Assembly: GCA_965217565.1 (NCBI GenBank)
Contig: CBDCIS010000011.1
Span: 1 to 64,000, forward strand
Source: CBDCIS01 sp965217565
GTDB taxonomy: Bacteria > Chloroflexota > Dehalococcoidia > Lucifugimonadales > CATOSD01
DNA length: 64,000 bases
Reading direction: 5' to 3'
Numbering within the stretch: position 1 is the stretch's first letter; the number at the start of each line of letters is the position of its first letter. The notes below the pieces were generated by a model. It did no database searches, was not told the origin of the DNA, and worked only from the letters and a program-made list of their open reading frames with translations. Positions 46,740 to 55,500 of the stretch are shown one piece after another. The position numbers and the translations under genes were made by a program.

Positions 46740-47651
46740 ATGACTCTGGAAAAGTCCTTGAAAGAGTTGGCAGACGAAGAGAAGCCCCTGAAGCATTCTG
46801 GACTTTTGCAGCTGTCCGGATTGACTTCTGAAGAACTCTTCGAGTTCAGGACGGAGTGGTCGTCGGTGTCCCTCGATAGGAAGCGAGAGATACTGATAAG
46901 GTTGGTCGAGCTTAGCGAAGACAATCTGGAGTTCGATTTCGACTACGTCTTTCGCGCCTGCCTTGCCGACTCTGACGCTGAGATAAGGGAACAGGCGACT
47001 CGCGGGCTGTGGGAATCGGACGACCGCGTGTGTATCAGACCGCTGCTCTCGCTCCTCAAGGACGACCCATCGGCGCGGGTCAGGGCCGCGGCGGCAACGT
47101 CATTGGGCAAGTTCGCGGAAATGGCGCACAACAGCAAACTGCTCGCGAGAGATGGCGAGAGGATTCGAGGTGCCCTGCTGTCGGTAATCGAGGATGAGGA
47201 GCTCGAGGTGCGAAGGCGGGCCATCGAAGCTATAGCGTCCTTCAACTCGCCCGAGATCGGCGACATCATCCGCCAGGCCTATGACGATAGCGAGCCGAAG
47301 CTCAAGCAGAGCGCGATATTCGCGATGGGCAGAAGCTCAGACAGCCGGTGGCTGCCAATCGTCCTCCACGAAATGCAGGACGATGATCCAGCGATACGCT
47401 ACGAGGTTGCCAATGCCATCGGCCAGTTGGGCGACGAGTCCACCGTGCCTCACCTGATTATGTTGATAAAGGATGACGACTTCCAAGTGCAGTTGTCGGC
47501 GGTGCAGGCTCTCGGCGCTATTGGCGGCGTGCTCGCTAAGCAGGCTCTGCTCCAGTGTCTGAAGCTCGGCGATGAGGCATTGGGGGAAGCGGCGCAGATG
47601 GCCCTTAGCGGCATCGAGTTCGACCAAGATCCCATCGGATTCCGGTTCTAG
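46740..47651 (+). CDS. HEAT-repeat protein
   Basis: A 303-residue soluble alpha-solenoid. Repeats of about 31 residues are visible: DAEIREQATRGLWE, SARVRAAAATSLGKFA, ELEVRRRAIEAIASF, EPKLKQSAIFAMGR, DPAIRYEVANAIGQLG, DFQVQLSAVQALGAIG and DEALGEAAQMALSG. These match PBS-lyase/HEAT repeats used as protein or cofactor scaffolds. There is no enzyme motif or signal peptide. CCGGAGG lies before ATG 46740. Partner unknown. Confidence 0.85.
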   Translation: MTLEKSLKELADEEKPLKHSGLLQLSGLTSEELFEFRTEWSSVSLDRKREILIRLVELSEDNLEFDFDYVFRACLADSDAEIREQATRGLWESDDRVCIRPLLSLLKDDPSARVRAAAATSLGKFAEMAHNSKLLARDGERIRGALLSVIEDEELEVRRRAIEAIASFNSPEIGDIIRQAYDDSEPKLKQSAIFAMGRSSDSRWLPIVLHEMQDDDPAIRYEVANAIGQLGDESTVPHLIMLIKDDDFQVQLSAVQALGAIGGVLAKQALLQCLKLGDEALGEAAQMALSGIEFDQDPIGFRF

Positions 47652-47653
47652 GG

Positions 47654-48667
47654 CTAAGGCCCGCGGCGCTCCGTACCCTCCGAGACTGGGCTGGCATCGC
47701 CTCCGCCCCGGTCGTATGTGTCGAAGGCCAGGGCCGACGCGCCCAGCAGGCTGCCATCTCCTCCCAACTCGGACTTGACCACCGGGATTCGACCCTGGTA
47801 GGGCACGATCGCCCGCCGCTCTATCACTTGAAACGCCCAGGGGAGCAGAAGGTCAAGGCTCTGGGACATTCCGCCCCCAAGAACGATGACCTCCGGGTCC
47901 AGCGCGTTGAGCAGGCTAACTATACCTATTCCGAGGCTCGTGCCCGCGTCTCGCATGATCGACTGCGCCATCGCGTCCCCGGCCCGCGCCGCCTCCGCTA
48001 CCCTGGGAGCGTCCACAACATCGAGCTCGCTTTTGGTGGCGTCCAACAAGACACTCCGCTCTCCCGATGCCAGCCTCTCCCTCGCGATTCGCGCGACAGC
48101 GGTGCCCGACACCAGCATCTCCAGGCAGCCGGTGTTGCCGCAGGGACAGACGGGGCCGTTGCGGTCGATCGTGATGTGGCCCAGCTCTCCGGCAAACCCG
48201 CGAACGCCCGTGTAGAGCCTGCCATCTGCCACGATTCCGCCGCCTACGCCAGTGCCCAACGCCATGTAAACCATGTGTCTTGCCCCGCGCCCCGCGCCGT
48301 AAGCGTGCTCCGCCAGCGCCCCCGCGGTCGCGTCGTTGACGTGAGAGGACACGAGAGACAGCCGCTCCTCCAACATTGGCTTGGCAGAAAAGCCGTCCCA
48401 ATCCGGAAGGTACGGCGGATTGTACATAGTGCCGTCATCGGAATTGGTCGCCCCCGCCTGCGCGACTCCTATGCCCACCAGCGACGCGCGCTCCACGCCG
48501 GAGGCCGCGCGTTCCAGTACGGCCACGAATCGTTCCAGCACGTCGTCCCTGCCCCGATGCGCCTCCGTGAGAATGGCGCTCCTCCAGGTCACCTTCCCCT
48601 CCCTGTCCACCAATGCCACCCTTAGTTGCGTGCCTCCCAGGTCGGCTGCGAGTGCGTACTGTGTCAT
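47654..48667 (-). CDS. ROK-family sugar kinase (glucokinase-like)
   Basis: A 337-residue ROK protein without DNA-binding extension. The phosphate-1 motif ADLGGTQLRVALVD opens the protein. The catalytic Asp is in VNDATAGALAEHAYG, the substrate loop is ELGHITI and the zinc motif CPCGNTGCLE is complete. GTGVGGG binds nucleotide. The family phosphorylates glucose, N-acetylmannosamine or related sugars; glucokinase is most common for this pattern. The last 20 residues are a low-complexity tail. Its 3' end is two bases from the HEAT-repeat gene stop (convergent). Confidence 0.88.
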   Translation of the reverse strand: MTQYALAADLGGTQLRVALVDREGKVTWRSAILTEAHRGRDDVLERFVAVLERAASGVERASLVGIGVAQAGATNSDDGTMYNPPYLPDWDGFSAKPMLEERLSLVSSHVNDATAGALAEHAYGAGRGARHMVYMALGTGVGGGIVADGRLYTGVRGFAGELGHITIDRNGPVCPCGNTGCLEMLVSGTAVARIARERLASGERSVLLDATKSELDVVDAPRVAEAARAGDAMAQSIMRDAGTSLGIGIVSLLNALDPEVIVLGGGMSQSLDLLLPWAFQVIERRAIVPYQGRIPVVKSELGGDGSLLGASALAFDTYDRGGGDASPVSEGTERRGP

Positions 48668-48824
48668 CTATCCCCCTGCCTCCAGCGGTACGCGCATATT
48701 ATACGCCGGCTTGGGATTTCGGACACTCTTTCGAGGTTTGGTCCCTTTTGTCCGTCTGCGGGGCATGATGCTATAATCGGCCCCGAGGTCACGTCCACGG
48801 CGGGAAAGAACATTCTGGACGGCG

Positions 48825-49766
48825 GTGACGGTGCGCAAGAAGTTTGAAAGGCTGGTGCGGCGAGTCTGCCCCCAGGCCAGGCTGCTCCGTTGGTGGCGGC
48901 TGGAAGGCGGTATCTCGGCGCGGGCGGCGGCGCTGGAGGTTTCGCTGCCCGATGGCCGCACCAGGAGGATGGTTGTACACAGGCATGGCGCCAGGGACCT
49001 CGAGCAGAACCCGTGTGTAGCCGCAGACGAATTCAGGCTGCTGCGGATAACGCAATCCCTCGGGTTGCCCACTCCTGTGCCCTATCACCTCGATCAATCC
49101 GGCGAGATATTCCCCACGCCATACGTGGTTGTCGAATACATCGAGGGCAGACCCGAGTTCACGCCCTCCGACACTGCGGATTTCGTCCTCCAGCTTGCCG
49201 CGCAGCTTGCCGCGATTCACGATGCGGACTGCTCGGAAATGGACCTGTCATTTTTGTCGAAACTTCCACGAACATTTGCGGATAGGCTCGCGCAGCGACC
49301 GCCGAACCTGGATGAATCGCTATCCGAAGGGCGCATCAGGGATACCCTGGAGTCCGTGTGGCCCCTGCCCGCCCGCAACGAGCCCGCATTGCTGCATGGC
49401 GACTTTTGGCCCGGCAACGTGCTGTGGAGCGAAGGCAGGCTCGTTGCCGTCATCGACTGGGAGGACGCCAAGTTGGGCGACCCACTCGCGGACCTTGCCA
49501 ACAGCAGGCTCGAAACACTGTGGGCATTCGGAATCGGCGCGATGAACGACCTTACAAACCATTACAGGTCTATGACGAGGCTCGACTTCACCGACCTGGC
49601 TTACTGGGACCTGTGCGCCGCGCTCTTTTCGCCGTCGAACTTCTCCGAAATGGCCGCCGGCTGGAAGGAGCCGCCCATTGGTAGAAGCGACGTTACCGCG
49701 GAAACGATGCGACAGGCGCACGGGTTTTTCGTCGATCAGGCATTCGAACAGCTATCGGCCCGTTGA
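48825..49766 (+). CDS. Aminoglycoside-phosphotransferase-family kinase
   Basis: A 313-residue APH-fold small-molecule kinase. The catalytic loop LLHGDFWPGNVLW (Asp about 191, Asn about 196) and the metal motif VIDWEDAKLGDPLADLA are intact. The N-lobe has GGISARAAALEV and VVVEYIEG as hinge. Despite the family name such enzymes often phosphorylate choline, homoserine or sugars; a resistance role is not suggested by context. It starts GTG 48825 and is followed after 10 bp by the AcoX-like gene, so the two form an operon. Confidence 0.85.
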   Translation: MTVRKKFERLVRRVCPQARLLRWWRLEGGISARAAALEVSLPDGRTRRMVVHRHGARDLEQNPCVAADEFRLLRITQSLGLPTPVPYHLDQSGEIFPTPYVVVEYIEGRPEFTPSDTADFVLQLAAQLAAIHDADCSEMDLSFLSKLPRTFADRLAQRPPNLDESLSEGRIRDTLESVWPLPARNEPALLHGDFWPGNVLWSEGRLVAVIDWEDAKLGDPLADLANSRLETLWAFGIGAMNDLTNHYRSMTRLDFTDLAYWDLCAALFSPSNFSEMAAGWKEPPIGRSDVTAETMRQAHGFFVDQAFEQLSAR

Positions 49767-49776
49767 GAGGCAGCGC

Positions 49777-50772
49777 TTGGCAACAGTCGGCATCATAGCC
49801 AACCCGGCCGCCGGCAAAGACATTCGGCGCCTGGTGGCTCACGGCAGGTTCGTCCCCAACCAGGAAAAGGTCAACGTACTCAAGCGCATCCTGGCGGGGC
49901 TGGATGCCGCCGGCGTTCCGCGTGTGATCATGATGCCCGACTCGGCGATGCTGGGTCGAGCCGCAATCGACGGAGCGACCCTTGACCTCGACGTGGAGTT
50001 CCTGGACATGCCCGTCTTCAATGAAGAGTTGGACTCCATCAGGGCGGCCGCGTTGATGGCCGACACTGGAGTAGGCTGCCTCATCACTCTAGGCGGCGAC
50101 GGGACCAACCGGGCCGTGGCGAAGCGCTGCGGGAGCGTCCCTCTCGTTCCGGTCTCGACGGGCACCAACAACGTGTTCCCAAAGATGGCCGAAGGCACTG
50201 TGGCGGGACTTGCCGCGGGAGTAGTCGCGCGAAGGCTGGTTGGCCTCGATAAGACGACTACTATTAGCAAGCGGCTGGAGATACTCATCGACGGTTTGCT
50301 GAAGGACATTGCCCTGGTGGACGCCGCCGTGTCCAGGGAGCGCTTCATTGGCGCGAAGGCCATCTGGGACACGGAGACCATTCACGAGGTCTTCCTGGCC
50401 CGCGCCGAGCCGATGAGCATCGGCCTTTCGGCAATCGGCGCGCAGTTGCGGCCGGTGTCAATGGACGATCCGACCGGGCTGCACGCCACGCTCGGCGAGG
50501 GCGGGCATTCCGTCATCGCGCCCATCGCACCCGGGAAGATTATCCCCGTGCCCGTCAGGGACTGGCGGGTCGTGGACCTTGGCGAGTCGATAGAGGTGGG
50601 AATGCGTCCGTGCACCATCGCCCTGGATGGCGAGCGCGCGTTAGCCGTGTCGCCTCAGCAGCGGGCCTGCGTTCGCCTCAGCGCGAACGGACCTGTCGTC
50701 GTCTCGATCGAGGCCGCGCTGCGCGAGGCCGCTTTGAAGGGCATTTTCGTAGAAACCGGATTCGAGGAGTGA
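49777..50772 (+). CDS. AcoX/ATP-NAD kinase-fold protein
   Basis: A 331-residue member of the NAD-kinase/diacylglycerol-kinase fold. IIANPAAGKDIRRLV at the start, LITLGGDGTNRAV (the GGDGT phosphate motif) and VPLVPVSTGTNNVFP follow the pattern of AcoX proteins and short NAD-kinase relatives. AcoX genes accompany acetoin dehydrogenase clusters, but none is seen here, so the substrate is open. TTG 49777 with GAGAGG six bases upstream is the likely start; no upstream start avoids a long overlap with the kinase gene. Confidence 0.82.
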   Translation: MATVGIIANPAAGKDIRRLVAHGRFVPNQEKVNVLKRILAGLDAAGVPRVIMMPDSAMLGRAAIDGATLDLDVEFLDMPVFNEELDSIRAAALMADTGVGCLITLGGDGTNRAVAKRCGSVPLVPVSTGTNNVFPKMAEGTVAGLAAGVVARRLVGLDKTTTISKRLEILIDGLLKDIALVDAAVSRERFIGAKAIWDTETIHEVFLARAEPMSIGLSAIGAQLRPVSMDDPTGLHATLGEGGHSVIAPIAPGKIIPVPVRDWRVVDLGESIEVGMRPCTIALDGERALAVSPQQRACVRLSANGPVVVSIEAALREAALKGIFVETGFEE

Positions 50773-50777
50773 GAATC

Positions 50778-52370
50778 ATGGAGTTCAAATCCCGGCGTTC
50801 AACCCTCATGGCGCGCAACGGTATGGTGGCAACCACTCAGCCCCTGGCGGCGATGGCGGGCGTTCGCGTCATGATGCGGGGTGGCAACGCGATTGACGCG
50901 GCGGTGGCGACGGCGGCCGCGCTGAATGTGGTCGAGCCGCACTCCACAGGAGTCGGCGGCGACGCGTTCGCCCTGGTGTGGATGGCGAACGAGAAGCGGG
51001 TTAGCGCCCTGAACGCCAGTGGCCGCGCACCGGGCGCGGCGTCCGCTGAGGAACTGCGCGCCAGGGGTATGAGGGCTATCCCGGCAGAGAGCGCGTATGC
51101 CGTCAGTGTACCCGGAGCCGTCAGCGGATGGGAGGCCATCCTGGAACGCTATGGCAGGATGGGCCTAGCGGAGGTCCTGGAGCCGGCAATAGAGTACGCC
51201 TCCAACGGCTACCCCGTTTCCGAGGTCATCAGCGCGCACTGGGCCAACGGGGTTGGCAAGCTGCTGGCGCGTCCCTCGGGCAGCGAGTTGCTCAAGGACG
51301 GACGCGCGCCCAGGGCGGGCGAGGTCGTCAGGCTGCCCGAGCTGGCGGGCACACTCCGGACCATCGCGGAAGGCGGAGCGGATGCCTTCTACAACGGGCC
51401 GCTCGCGGACGGCATAGCAAGGTTCGTCAGAGAGCAGGGCGGCTGGCTGCAAGCCGAGGACATGGCGGCGCACCGGCCAACCTGGGAGGAGCCGATTAGC
51501 TCCGACTACCGGGGCGTCACCTGCTGGGAGTGTCCCCCGAACAGCCAGGGCGTCAACGCGCTGATGGCGCTCAACCTTGTCGAGGGCTTCGACATAAAGG
51601 GAATGGGCTTCCAGTCCGCGGATACCTACCACCATCTCATTGAGTCGATGCGTCTGTCCTTTGCCGATGGCCTCCATCACGTCACGGACCCAAGGATGTC
51701 GGACGTTCCCACCGGGCGGCTCATATCGAAGGGCTACGCGGAGCGGCGGCGCGGTCTCATCGCGAGAGACAGGGCGATGAGCTTCGCGCCGGTTGGCGCA
51801 ATCCCGTCCCACTCCGACACAGTCTATATCTCCTGCGCGGACGGCGAGGGCAACGCCTGCTCGTTCATCAACAGCGTGTTTCAGGGATTCGGGTCTGGGC
51901 TGGTGGTGCCGGGAACGGGCATAGCGTTGCACAACCGGGGCGCGTCCTTTTCGCTGGAGCCGGGGCATCCCAACCTGCTCGCGCCAAACAAGCGCCCCTT
52001 CCACACGCTGATACCGGGCATGGCGACCAGGGACGGCGAGATGTGGCTCTCCTACGGCGTGATGGGCGCGATGCAGCAGGCGCAGGGGCACTTGCAGACG
52101 TTGGTCAACATGATCGACTTCGGCCTCGACCCGCAGGCCGCGCTCGACGCGCCGCGATTCAGCGTAATGCTGGGGCAGGGCGTCGCCGTAGAGAGCCTCG
52201 TTCCGGCTGGCGTCATACGAGACCTGGCCGCCAGGGGCCATCGGGTGATGGTACAGCGCCCACACGGCCTGCTATTCGGCAGCGGCCAGGTCATCGAGCG
52301 AGACCCGGAGAGCGGCGTGCTCAGAGGAGGCAGCGAGCCGCGCAGCGACGGGTTCGCCGTAGGTTGGTAG
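50778..52370 (+). CDS. ggt: Gamma-glutamyltransferase-family Ntn hydrolase
   Basis: A 531-residue precursor. GVRVMMRGGNAIDAAVATAAAL and EPHSTGVGGDAFAL mark the large subunit. The autoprocessing nucleophile is the Thr in SHSDTVYIS (about residue 345), followed by GNACSFINSVFQGFG and the PNLLAPNKRPFHTL and YGVMGAMQQAQGHLQ segments of the small subunit. No signal peptide is visible, so it is probably cytoplasmic, as in many non-classical members (acylase or cephalosporin-acylase type). It starts five bases after the AcoX-like stop, same operon. Confidence 0.9.
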   Translation: MEFKSRRSTLMARNGMVATTQPLAAMAGVRVMMRGGNAIDAAVATAAALNVVEPHSTGVGGDAFALVWMANEKRVSALNASGRAPGAASAEELRARGMRAIPAESAYAVSVPGAVSGWEAILERYGRMGLAEVLEPAIEYASNGYPVSEVISAHWANGVGKLLARPSGSELLKDGRAPRAGEVVRLPELAGTLRTIAEGGADAFYNGPLADGIARFVREQGGWLQAEDMAAHRPTWEEPISSDYRGVTCWECPPNSQGVNALMALNLVEGFDIKGMGFQSADTYHHLIESMRLSFADGLHHVTDPRMSDVPTGRLISKGYAERRRGLIARDRAMSFAPVGAIPSHSDTVYISCADGEGNACSFINSVFQGFGSGLVVPGTGIALHNRGASFSLEPGHPNLLAPNKRPFHTLIPGMATRDGEMWLSYGVMGAMQQAQGHLQTLVNMIDFGLDPQAALDAPRFSVMLGQGVAVESLVPAGVIRDLAARGHRVMVQRPHGLLFGSGQVIERDPESGVLRGGSEPRSDGFAVGW

Positions 52371-52487
52371 GAGAGCGGTGGGGCGGCGAGCTGTCTCCGG
52401 GACGAGGGTGTCAATGAAATCTGCCTCATTTTGTATCATTTTGCTCCATTTCCTAGGTAGTGTTGACATTTATATTATACTGGGTAT

Positions 52488-52910
52488 ATGTCAGCAATTA
52501 CACTATCTCCAGAACAATGGTCACGGGTGTTGGAGTTCCTTCGTAGTCAGCCAGACTTGTATGTCGGACAGGAGTCCGACTGTAAGCGGTTCATCGAGGC
52601 CATCATCTGGATGAGCAGGTCTGGTGCGCCGTGGAGGCTACTGCCTTCCGAGTACGGGAAATGGAACAGCGTCTACAAGCGGTTTGCCCGATGGTGTGAG
52701 GGCGGAATATGGGAACGAATGCATCAGCATTTCATCGATGACCCTGACATGGAGTACCTGATCATCGACACTACCATAGTCCGGGCCCACCATTCCGCTG
52801 CGGGCGCTCCCAAAAAAACGGTGGTCAACTATCTCAAGCCCTCGGTCGTAGCCGAGGTGGGTTCACTACAAAGGTCCATGTGGGTGTCGACGGCCTCGGC
52901 AACCCGTTGA
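52488..52910 (+). CDS. IS5-type transposase, first frame
   Basis: N-terminal DUF4096 region (RFIEAIIWMSRSGAPWRLLPSEYGKWNSVYKRF) and first catalytic Asp in LIIDTTIVRAHH. A -1 slip at CCC-AAA-AAA-ACG near 52812 continues the transposase as PKKNGGQLSQALGRSRGGFT. Confidence 0.84.
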   Translation: MSAITLSPEQWSRVLEFLRSQPDLYVGQESDCKRFIEAIIWMSRSGAPWRLLPSEYGKWNSVYKRFARWCEGGIWERMHQHFIDDPDMEYLIIDTTIVRAHHSAAGAPKKTVVNYLKPSVVAEVGSLQRSMWVSTASATR

Positions 52911-53248
52911 GATTCAGATTGACCGCAGGGCAAGAGCACGATGTCACTCAGGCCGAGGCGCTCATATCCGGTATGGAGAGTGAGTATGTGATTGCAGACC
53001 GCGCATATGACTCCCGCCAGTTTCGTGAGTCGATCATCGGCAACCGGACCACCCCGGTGATCCCGCCTCGCTCGAACCGAAGGGAGCTACCCTCATACGA
53101 TGAGTATCTGTACCGAGAGCGGCATCTCGTCGAGTGCTTCATAGGCAAGATCAAGCACTACCGCCACATCTTCTCCCGATTCGACAAGCTGGCAAATAGG
53201 TACCTCGGGTTCCTCCACTTTGTCGGCGCTCTCATATGGCTAAGATGA
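52880..53248 (+). CDS. IS5-type transposase, second frame
   Basis: Catalytic C-terminal part: Asp in VIADRAYDSRQ and Glu in RHLVECFIGKIKHYRHIFSR. The open frame reaches back to the slip site near 52812; the GTG at 52880 is not the natural start. Confidence 0.84.
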   Translation: MGVDGLGNPLRFRLTAGQEHDVTQAEALISGMESEYVIADRAYDSRQFRESIIGNRTTPVIPPRSNRRELPSYDEYLYRERHLVECFIGKIKHYRHIFSRFDKLANRYLGFLHFVGALIWLR

Positions 53249-53357
53249 AATGTCAACACTACCTAGCTGAGTGGCCTAGTTTTAGGGGGTGGTTTGGCGC
53301 GTTTTTGCGCGGCTAATTGGCACTTTTGGGCGGTTTTGGACGAAATTGGACGGCGCT

Positions 53358-53616
53358 CCGAGGGCTTTGCTAGAATCGGGATTCATAGGATTAACAGAAT
53401 TGAGAGGCATGGTTCAGAGACTCTGGCTGGTTAGCATGGAGCGATAATAGCACTGACGTTCTTGTATGTCAAGAGGGTGACTGTGAAATGACCAACACGG
53501 GCAACCACGAGAGGGATTCCATCTGCGCGGATTGGCGAGTGGGGAGCACCACACCTCCCCTGTCACCCACCCCCTATCTCCCCAGTCTGTACACCGTCGA
53601 GGGAGGGGGACAATGG
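53358..53616. repeat. Dispersed intergenic repeats, locus B
   Basis: The unit at 53358-53404 reads on the minus strand as AATTCTGTTAATCCTATGAA and AATCCCGATTCTAGCAAAG, like 2984-3061 and 62290-62320. The unit at 53561-53616 contains TGTCACCCACCCCCTAT, CCCAGTCTGTACA and GAGGGAGGGGG, like 2830-2880. Both loci A and B place the two unit types within 200-300 bp of each other. Confidence 0.5.
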
Positions 53617-53642
53617 GCGGGCCTCCCACCAAATGCGAACAG

Positions 53643-53762
53643 TTACTCTTCTTCCCCAGCCTTGCGCTGAGCCTGACCGTGCTGGGCATCAACCTGCTGG
53701 GCGACACCTTGCGTGACACCCTGCACCCGCGACTGAGGGGCCTAGGGGGGCGTGCGTTGTAG
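53643..53762 (+). pseudogene. 3' fragment of a DppC/OppC-type permease gene
   Basis: Only the last segment survives: FFPSLALSLTVLGINLLGDT then LRDTLHPRLRG, which is the last helix and C-terminus of dipeptide/oligopeptide ABC permeases (pattern LxVLxxNLLGDxLRDxLDPRLR). Upstream sequence is repeat DNA and no other transporter genes are present. Behind it, TCGTTCCCGAGAAAGCGGGAA at 53778-53798 forms a small hairpin repeat also hinted at near 30655. Confidence 0.65.
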
Positions 53763-53856
53763 GCGGGGCGGCCGGCAGTCGTTCCCGAGAAAGCGGGAAC
53801 CCACGCGATGGCGCGCCGGAACGCGAAACCAATACGCGCCAAGATGAGGAGACCAG

Positions 53857-54045
53857 ATGAAAGAGCTATCAAAGGAACATATCCAGGCCATAGCCGATGT
53901 TCTGGGAGTCCCAGTCGGACAAGAGGAGATCGACGAAGTTACCGCTCGCTTCAACGGAGTGCTGTGGACCATGAGAGAGATTGACCATCTCGATTGGCAG
54001 AGCGTTGACCCGGTGACGTGGATCTCCTCGCCGGAGGATGTCTAA
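53857..54045 (+). CDS. GatC/AtzG-like small partner of amidase 2
   Basis: A 62-residue protein (start MKELSKEHIQAIADVLGVPV, later FNGVLWTMREIDHLDW) with the helical-hairpin pattern of GatC and AtzG, ending in a short tail. It overlaps or directly abuts the amidase gene. GAGGAGACCAG lies before the ATG. Together with the pair at 32096-33759 this makes two amidase plus small-subunit units in one window. Function inferred from pattern and position. Confidence 0.6.
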   Translation: MKELSKEHIQAIADVLGVPVGQEEIDEVTARFNGVLWTMREIDHLDWQSVDPVTWISSPEDV

Positions 54046-54046
54046 C

Positions 54047-55468
54047 ATGAACAGCGAAGATTTGGCGTTCGCCAGCATCGAGGAGCTCTCCAGTCTCATT
54101 CAGACCGGAGGGCTATCCCCGGTCGAGCTAACCCAGACATTTCTCGACAGGATCGAGCGGCACAACAAGCGGCTCGGCGCGTACATCACCGTGCTCGGAG
54201 AGCAGGCCCTCCGGTCGGCGCGAGGCGCTGAGAGCGCCATCGCCGCCGGCGACTATCTTGGGCCGCTGCACGGCATTCCCATCGCGGTCAAAGACCAGGT
54301 TTACACGAGGGGCGTACGCACCACCGCAGGCTCTTACGTCCTCGCCGATTTCGTGCCGGACGAAGACGCGACGATAATGAAGAGGCTCTACGCGGCGGGC
54401 GCAATCCTCACCGGCAAGCTCAACCTCAACGAGTTCGCGATGGGAGGCACGTTGGCCCACGCATACGGCCTTCCTCGCAATCCCTGGAATCCCGAGCATA
54501 GCCCCGGCGGCTCCAGCAGCGGCTCCGGCATCGCCGTGGCCGCCGGCCTGAGCGCGGCCGCCATCGGCGAGGACACCGCCGGGTCTATCCGCAACCCCGC
54601 CTCGTTCTGCGGCATAGTCGGCGTGAAGCCCAGCAGCGGAAGCGTGTCGCGCCACGGCATAGTGCCCCTCTCGTGGTCGCTGGACACCGCCGGCCCCATG
54701 ACCCACACCGTGCACGACTGCGCCTGGCTGCTCGGCGTCATCGCCGGACGAGACGAGAACGACAGGTTGACCTCACGCCGCGCGGTTCCCGACTACGCGG
54801 CCAAGCTGGGCGAAAGCGTCCGGGGTGTTCGCGTCGGCGTCGTGCGGGAATTGATGTACGCTGACGGCGTGAACCCGGAGACGCGGCGGGCGGTGGAGTC
54901 GGCTGTAGAGCAGTTGGCCGGGATGGGCGCGTCGATAGAGGAGATTTCGGTTCCCATCATAGGGTATGCGGGGGCTATCTACATGAGCTTCTGCGACGTG
55001 GACAATCCACGCCTTCACGAAGCCCGCCTGTTCGACAGCCCCACGGACTACGACTACGCCACCCGCGTCCGCCTTCTTCTCGCCAATCTCATCCCCGCGT
55101 CCATGGTCGGCAAGGCTCAGCGGGCACGCGCCCTTCTGCGCCGCGAGATGTTCGAGGTGATGCGTAAAGTTGACGTGCTCGTATCGCCGACCACGTCAAC
55201 GCCCGCTCCCAAGATTCAGGAGACGCAGGCCAAGTTGACGACGGTGGATGAGGTTGTGCGCGGAGTTTTCGCGGTGCGCAACAACAGCACTACCTTCAAT
55301 ATGACCGGCCTTCCGGCGATCTCCCTACCCTGCGGCTTCACCGAGTCGGGCCTGCCGTTGGGACTCCAGATTGGCGGCAGGATGCACGAGGACGAGACGG
55401 TATTCCAGGTGGCCTACGCCTACGAGCAGGCGAACGATTGGCACAAGAGACGACCGCCGCTCCAGTAG
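54047..55468 (+). CDS. Amidase signature enzyme (GatA/AtzE-like), amidase 2
   Basis: A 473-residue amidase. The Lys of GIPIAVKDQVYTRG (about 83), cis-Ser of GGSSSGSG and nucleophile Ser of DTAGSIRNPASFCG are in place. The late NMTGLPAISLPCGFTESGLPLGLQI is typical. ATG 54047 is nine bases after GGAGG; the ATG at 54038 sits directly on that site and overlaps the small gene. It is the second gene of a run (small subunit, amidase, DUF4392, M24) in one direction with short gaps, probably one operon for breakdown of an amide or peptide-like compound. Confidence 0.9.
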   Translation: MNSEDLAFASIEELSSLIQTGGLSPVELTQTFLDRIERHNKRLGAYITVLGEQALRSARGAESAIAAGDYLGPLHGIPIAVKDQVYTRGVRTTAGSYVLADFVPDEDATIMKRLYAAGAILTGKLNLNEFAMGGTLAHAYGLPRNPWNPEHSPGGSSSGSGIAVAAGLSAAAIGEDTAGSIRNPASFCGIVGVKPSSGSVSRHGIVPLSWSLDTAGPMTHTVHDCAWLLGVIAGRDENDRLTSRRAVPDYAAKLGESVRGVRVGVVRELMYADGVNPETRRAVESAVEQLAGMGASIEEISVPIIGYAGAIYMSFCDVDNPRLHEARLFDSPTDYDYATRVRLLLANLIPASMVGKAQRARALLRREMFEVMRKVDVLVSPTTSTPAPKIQETQAKLTTVDEVVRGVFAVRNNSTTFNMTGLPAISLPCGFTESGLPLGLQIGGRMHEDETVFQVAYAYEQANDWHKRRPPLQ

Positions 55469-55500
55469 CGCAATCGAGATACAACCAGGAGGGCCCAACC

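Larger units (their letters stand above)
52456..53263 (+). mobile_element. IS5-family element, copy at 52.5 kb (second type)
   Basis: Perfect terminal repeats GGTAGTGTTGACATTT (52456-52471) and AAATGTCAACACTACC (53248-53263), flanked by CTAG with TA duplicated. A TTGACA lies in the left repeat. 808 bp. Confidence 0.9.
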
